Assembly: GCA_024278415.1 (NCBI GenBank)
Contig: JAJRTI010000700.1
Coordinates: 1-7,645, forward strand
Direction: 5' to 3'
From: Planctomycetota bacterium
GTDB taxonomy: Bacteria > Planctomycetota > Brocadiia > JAJRTI01
DNA length: 7,645 nucleotides
The notes under the pieces were generated by a model. The model had not been told where the DNA came from. It did no database searches and saw only the letters and a list, made by a program, of their open reading frames with translations. Position numbers and translations under genes: made by a program. Numbering within the stretch: the stretch's first letter is position 1; every line of letters starts with the position of its first letter. Shown here in pieces: positions 4,855 through 7,645 of this stretch.

Positions 4855-6165
4855 TCAGCGGACACGCTCCGGCGTCGCGGTGTCGCCGTCCATATCGTAG
4901 GGCAGCATCCAGACCGCGTCGCCGGCTTGGTTCGTGAAGTAAAGGTGTGATTTGGACATCTCATCCGGATTGCCATCGGCCCAGAATGCGTAGAAATCCG
5001 GGTGCGCGTTCACAGGCCGCCGCGCGTATGAGTGGTTCAGCGGGCTGTTGGCTGTGATGTCGCGCTCCTTGGTCCACGTGCGGCCCTCGTCGCGGCTCAG
5101 CCACAGCGCCATTTCGCCGCCGGTGCCGTGGTACTGCGGCCCGGGCTCGGTGGGTGCGATGATGCGCCACACGCCGGCGTCCTCGATATAGAGCGAGCCC
5201 ATGTCGTAGTTGTGGGTCGTGCGCGTGATCTCGCGGAACTCCCACTTCTGGCCGGTCCAGTGCACGATCGTAAGCCACCGGGGATCGCCCTTGGGCCCGG
5301 GCTCGAAGGACGCACTCGTGACGACCATGATGACCGGGTTGCCGTCGCGGTCGAAGCTGATGTCCTTCATGTACACCAGCCGCTTCTCGGCCATGTAGTC
5401 GCGCACGAGCGCGGGGCAGTGGCGGTCGGTCATGGGCGTCTCGACCAGCGCGCCGCCGGCCGTGCGCCAGGTCTGGCCCATGTCGTCGGTCTGCACGAAG
5501 TAGAGGTTCGTGCGGGTGTCGGGAACGCCGCCCACGTGCATGTTGAACGCGGTGATGATCCGCTCTCCCTGCTGGCGGCTCGTCTGGTAGTGGCCGCCCA
5601 TGCCGGCGAGCTTCTGGTGCAGGGACCACCGCCGGCCGTCGGGGCTCGCGTTCCAATACAGTTCGCGTACGCCGGTGTACTTGGTAAAGAGGAGCAGGAA
5701 GCCCTTGCCCTTGATCCACCACGGCTGCGGATACGTCATCTCCTCCACGGTCACGCGCTCGAACGCGTCCACGCTGTACGGCTCGCGGCTGCGGTACTTG
5801 AACCCCGGCCGCGTCCGTCCGCGGCCGCTTACGAACACCCACACGTGGCCGTGCTCGTCGATACAGATGCTGGGGTTGTCGTGGGGATCGTCGACGCCTT
5901 CCTTGTCGTGCACGACCGTAGGCCGCGGCACCGCGCCGGTCTTGTGGTCGTAGTACGACGCCATGCAGAGCAGGTGGCGCTTGCCGGCCTTGCTGCCGCC
6001 GTACACAAAGAACGTCTTGTTCACTTCCGGCGCATGGACCGCGAGCGGCACGTGCTTGGCCGTGTACGTGCCGAGGCCGCCGGAGTACTTGTCGCCGTAC
6101 TCCAGAAACTGTCCGAGCGTGAACCAGATGCCTCGGTACCCGTCGTCTTTGCGTGAATCGGTCAT
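4855..6165 (-). CDS. BNR_4-family beta-propeller protein (putative glycan-active enzyme)
   Basis: A 436-residue protein from ATG 6165, chosen because AGGA sits 8 bases upstream and because the family signature DDGYRGIWFTLG begins at residue 7. A longer frame to 6261 adds 32 low-complexity residues and is rejected. YSGGLGTYTAKH (27-38), PEVNKTFFVYGG (46-57), HDNP (95-98), GGHYQTS (190-196), HNYDMGSLYIED (318-329) and NHSYARRPVNAHPDFYAFW (377-395) are the pattern remembered for BNR repeat-containing proteins of PF15892. Two clean Asp boxes (TDDMGQTW 226-233, SRDEGRTW 357-364) and a variant (ASPDGRRW 173-180) support a propeller. There is no signal peptide, so it is cytoplasmic or exported by an unrecognised route, unlike its two minus-strand neighbours. 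Family members occur in polysaccharide-utilisation loci; hydrolase or lyase activity is inferred, and conserved H95, H192 and H318 are candidates for the active site. Confidence 0.88.
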   Translation of the reverse strand: MTDSRKDDGYRGIWFTLGQFLEYGDKYSGGLGTYTAKHVPLAVHAPEVNKTFFVYGGSKAGKRHLLCMASYYDHKTGAVPRPTVVHDKEGVDDPHDNPSICIDEHGHVWVFVSGRGRTRPGFKYRSREPYSVDAFERVTVEEMTYPQPWWIKGKGFLLLFTKYTGVRELYWNASPDGRRWSLHQKLAGMGGHYQTSRQQGERIITAFNMHVGGVPDTRTNLYFVQTDDMGQTWRTAGGALVETPMTDRHCPALVRDYMAEKRLVYMKDISFDRDGNPVIMVVTSASFEPGPKGDPRWLTIVHWTGQKWEFREITRTTHNYDMGSLYIEDAGVWRIIAPTEPGPQYHGTGGEMALWLSRDEGRTWTKERDITANSPLNHSYARRPVNAHPDFYAFWADGNPDEMSKSHLYFTNQAGDAVWMLPYDMDGDTATPERVR

Positions 6166-6306
6166 GGCGTCATTCCTGAAGTTTTGGGCCGCGGCGCGTT
6201 GCGGCGGCAGCCGCGTCGTGGTATTGTCGCCCGGGCACGTGCCAGTTCCCGCACGCGACACGAAGTGTGTTCATTATGGGGTCCGTGCGCCGCGGAAACA
6301 AGCGCC

Positions 6307-6329
6307 CCCCCTCCCTTGCAGGGAGGGGG
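6307..6329. repeat. C/G-tract palindrome (10-bp stem, TGC loop)
   Basis: CCCCCTCCCT-TGC-AGGGAGGGGG is a perfect hairpin followed by CAGGGGGTGGG. Palindromes of this make-up, with the same trailing GGGGGTGGG, are commonly seen dispersed between genes in several bacterial phyla. It is probably a copy of a genome-wide repeat; a second copy is not present in this window. Confidence 0.8.
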
Positions 6330-6404
6330 CAGGGGGTGGGTCGGCTCTGCGAGGATTGAGCGCTGTTGAGGAACGCCGCTAAGACTCTGTGCACCCCCCT
6401 GTAA

Positions 6405-6425
6405 GTCCCCCCTCAAAGGGGGGAC
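6405..6425. repeat. C/G-tract palindrome (9-bp stem, CAA loop)
   Basis: GTCCCCCCT-CAA-AGGGGGGAC is a perfect hairpin 76 bases after the palindrome at 6307-6329 and of the same style. The two form a pair bracketing a spacer in the fucosidase leader side of the gap. It resembles dispersed intergenic repeats of the TCCCCCCTxxxAGGGGGGA type. Confidence 0.75.
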
Positions 6426-6531
6426 GCGCTGCTCGGCCGGTGTGCCCGATGCATCAGGGCGAATCCCCCCGAGCGCGGCACTACCGCCTCCCTGGCACTC
6501 GCGACGGACGGCCTCGTCCGCCGCACCAAGC

Positions 6532-6535
6532 GGAG
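6532..6535 (+). promoter_or_regulatory. Ribosome binding site of the fucosidase gene
   Basis: GGAG lies 6 bases before ATG 6542. It fixes that start over an in-frame upstream ATG at 6389 whose extra residues derive from the repeat-containing gap. Confidence 0.7.
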
Positions 6536-6541
6536 AACACC

Positions 6542-7645
6542 ATGTCCAAGCAACGACTGACCGCAGAGAAGCGCGATCGCCGACGCCGCATGGCGTGGTG
6601 GCACGAAGCGCGCTTCGGCATGTTCATCCACTGGGGCCTCTTCTCGGTCATCGGCCGGTAAGGCTGGGCCGTGAGCACGGAGTGCATGCCGTTCGAAGAG
6701 TGGGAGCCGCTCGCGGACCAGATCGTGCCCAAGGGCAACCCCGCGCGGCAGTGGGCAAGGCTGGCGAAGGAGACGGGGCAGAAGTACATGGTGCTTACGA
6801 CCAAGGCCCACGAGGGCTTCTGCCTGTTCCATTCTGAGTTGACCGACTACTGCGCGACCAAACGGGCGGCCGGGCGCGACCTCGTCGCCGACTACGTGGA
6901 GGCCGCGCGCGCGGAGGGCATGCGCGTGGGGTTCTACTACTCGCTCATGGACTGGCGCCATCCCGATGGCGCGCGCTGTCGGCACGACGAACGCGCGCGG
7001 CGCCGGTTCGTGGACTACATCCACGGCCAGGTGCGGGAGCTGTGCTCGAACTACGGCAAGGTGGACATCCTTTGGTACGACGTGTCGCAGCCGCTCGACG
7101 CGGGAGGCTGGGAGTCGGTGAAGCTCAACCGCATGGTCCGCGAGCTTCAGCCCGACATCATCATCAACAATCGCTCGCAAGTGCCGGAGGACTTCGACAC
7201 GCCCGAGCAGCAGGTCAAGGCCGCGCCGCCCGGCCGCGCGTGGGAGGCGTGCATGACCGTGAGCGATCAGTGGGGGTACGCGCCGGGAGTGCGGCACTGG
7301 AAGAGCGTGCATGAGTGCGTGAAGTATCTCGTGCTCGCCGCGGGCAAGGGCGGCAACCTTCTGCTCAACATTAACCTGCGCCCCGATGGCTCGATCTGCC
7401 CACACGAACGCAAGGTGCTCCGCGGCGTGGGCGACTGGATGAGCCGCAACGAAGAGGCCATCCGAGGCACAGAACGCGCCCAGATGGAATACGTGCCCTA
7501 CTTACCCACCGTGCGCGGCAAGACGCTCTACCTGCACGTGTTCGTGTGGCCGGGCCGGGAGCTGGTCTTTGGCGGCTTGCGATCGACGGTCCGGTCTGCG
7601 AGCCTGCTCGCCACGGGCAAGCGTCTTCCCTTCGAGCAGACTAGC
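6542..7645 (+). pseudogene. GH29 alpha-L-fucosidase interrupted by an in-frame TAA at codon 40 (3' end outside window)
   Basis: ATG 6542 opens MSKQRLTAEKRDRRRRMAWW, then ARFGMFIHWGLFSVIGR, the first strand of the GH29 (beta/alpha)8 barrel with its conserved His at residue 31. TAA then occupies 6659-6661. Past it the same frame is open to the window end and is plainly fucosidase: KAHEGFCLF (88-96), LTDYCATKRAAGRDL, GFYYSLMDWRHPDG, VDILWYDV with the likely nucleophile Asp at residue 180, LQPDIIINNR, GGNLLLNI and the start of a C-terminal beta-sandwich (GKTLYLHVFVWPGRE). Many relatives have an aromatic residue or His at the stop position, so TAC or TAT to TAA by one substitution is the simplest explanation. 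Translation from an internal ATG at 6686 would lose the first barrel strand. There is no signal peptide, so the ancestral enzyme was probably cytoplasmic. It may be a true pseudogene, a polymorphism or a sequencing error. Confidence 0.85.

Larger units (their letters stand above)
6166..6541. other. Divergent intergenic region between the BNR_4 and fucosidase genes
   Basis: This gap of 376 bases separates a minus-strand from a plus-strand gene and should hold both promoters. No clear -10/-35 pair is visible. It contains a perfect 10-base palindrome GGCACGTGCC (6234-6243), a small ACAC-GAA-GTGT stem (6258-6268), two G/C-rich palindromes listed separately, and CGGACG-GCCT-CGTCCG (6505-6520) just before the fucosidase ribosome binding site. 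Any of these could be an operator, but nothing in the sequence proves it. No convincing coding frame is seen. Confidence 0.6.

Noticed and set aside
5032..6156. A 374-codon open frame on the plus strand
   Set aside because: It is the antisense shadow of the BNR_4 gene, whose own frame contains Asp boxes and family motifs.
6166..6261. Upstream in-frame start at 6261 for the BNR_4 gene
   Set aside because: The extension is low-complexity, whereas ATG 6165 has AGGA at good spacing and directly precedes the conserved N-terminus.
6659..6661. Alternative genetic code reading TAA as an amino acid
   Set aside because: This is the only internal stop in four long genes, and a single base change from Tyr explains it; systematic recoding would give many such codons.
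6413..7405. A 330-codon open frame on the minus strand
   Set aside because: It is the antisense of the fucosidase coding region and crosses the palindromic gap; its composition is that of a shadow frame.

Overview
The window is high-GC bacterial DNA with long secreted or sugar-active genes separated by large gaps. The gene families (beta-helix protein with a CBM9-like domain, sialidase-like propeller, BNR_4 propeller, GH29 fucosidase) and the gaps full of short palindromes resemble glycan-degradation islands of Planctomycetota, Verrucomicrobiota, Lentisphaerota or related uncultured phyla. This is an inference from gene content and style; no marker gene fixes the lineage.

Layout. (1) 1-2425, minus strand: 5' part of a secreted right-handed parallel beta-helix protein ending, inside the window, in a CBM9-like domain; it runs off the left edge. 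(2) 2426-3006: a gap with a 32-bp inverted repeat, a probable C-terminal remnant of a GxxExxY-family gene, and copy A of a roughly 300-bp palindrome-rich element. (3) 3007-4407, minus: a secreted sialidase-like beta-propeller. (4) 4408-4854: copy B of the same element and a perfect 25-bp-stem hairpin. (5) 4855-6165, minus: a BNR_4-type propeller without a signal peptide. (6) 6166-6541: a divergent gap with two G/C-rich palindromes. (7) 6542-7645, plus: a GH29 alpha-L-fucosidase with an in-frame TAA at codon 40, running off the right edge.

Together the genes look like part of a degradation locus for a complex, probably fucose-containing glycan: two exported proteins bind or cut polymer, a third propeller is of unknown location, and the fucosidase would remove terminal fucose. 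No transporter, regulator or sulfatase is visible, so the substrate is not defined.

The most unusual structure is the paired intergenic element. Copies A (2650-2953) and B (4436-4737) lie in the same orientation on either side of the sialidase-like gene, each upstream of a minus-strand gene. Their central roughly 108-bp cores are in opposite orientation, bounded by inverted palindromes, which is the footprint of an inversion. Within each copy the three GTCCC palindromes share one loop sequence (GTA in A, GCA in B), which suggests homogenisation within a copy.
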